DNA of 5,293 bases from the NCBI GenBank assembly GCA_027492445.1, contig JAPUES010000272.1, positions 1 through 5,293 of the forward strand. The letters run 5' to 3'. A program made the translations under genes and the position numbers. Below the pieces are notes generated by a model. That model made no database searches. It saw nothing but the letters and a program-made list of their open reading frames with translations, and was not told the DNA's origin. This document shows positions 5,237-5,293 of this stretch, piece by piece; positions within the stretch are counted from its first letter, which is position 1; each line of letters starts with the position of its first letter. This DNA is from Sporomusaceae bacterium (lineage in GTDB: Bacteria; Bacillota; Negativicutes; DSM-13327).

Positions 5237-5293
5237 ATGGCGGTTACTACAAAAAGTGTGATAAAGACGGAAGTTGTATCTTCGGAAGACGGT
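5237..5293 (+). CDS. Start of a gene cut by the right edge, possibly DUF1643
   Basis: An ATG behind a strong Shine-Dalgarno site opens a frame that stays open for all 19 codons to the end of the window (MAVTTKSVIKTEVVSSEDG). The piece is too short for a firm family call. The pattern of a short polar lead, then K-x-E-V-V-S-S-E-D-G, resembles my recollection of the N-terminus of DUF1643 proteins, which have a Ser-x-Asp near the start before an aromatic-rich strand. DUF1643 genes are also known downstream of ccr genes in SCC elements, so the context agrees. That the gene is real is fairly sure; the family is a guess at about one in three. Confidence 0.75.
   Translation, partial: MAVTTKSVIKTEVVSSEDG

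Noticed and set aside
1..5293. SCC-type attachment site or rlmH end, CRISPR repeats, tRNA genes
   Set aside because: No rlmH-like 3' end, no regularly spaced repeats and no cloverleaf were seen on either strand by eye.

Overview
The window looks like a piece of an integrative mobile element from an AT-rich, Gram-positive-type bacterium (Bacillota). The Shine-Dalgarno sites are strong, and every convincing gene is on the + strand. The gene families are those of staphylococcal cassette chromosome (SCC) elements and related Clostridia/Negativicutes islands. The exact genus cannot be told from the sequence. No rRNA, tRNA, CRISPR array or insertion sequence was seen.

Layout. Positions 1-239 hold the 3' part of a DUF960-family gene, followed by an intrinsic terminator (247-279). 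Next come a RadC/JAMM-family gene (296-892) and a second, complete DUF960 gene (892-1200), whose start codon overlaps the radC stop. A 139-base gap (1201-1339) carries a GNRA-capped two-part hairpin and a small palindrome. It leads into a 56-residue unknown protein (1340-1510), then two large serine recombinases in tandem (1523-3052 and 3103-4776). The second recombinase strongly recalls SCC CcrB. Its reading frame runs through a 14-bp terminator-type hairpin at its 3' end. Then come a very acidic 120-residue unknown protein (4806-5168) and the first 19 codons of another gene (5237 to the window edge), which may be a DUF1643 protein.

How it fits together. The two recombinases would form the excision/integration machinery. 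The small protein just upstream sits where a regulator or directionality factor could be encoded, but its role is unknown. The DUF960 proteins, RadC and the acidic protein are accessory genes of the kind that travel with ccr-type recombinases. Their biochemical roles on such elements are not established, apart from the JAMM metalloprotease-like fold of RadC. The main interest is an SCC-like recombination core with two DUF960 copies flanking radC, several unrecognised small genes, and some structured non-coding DNA around the recombinases.
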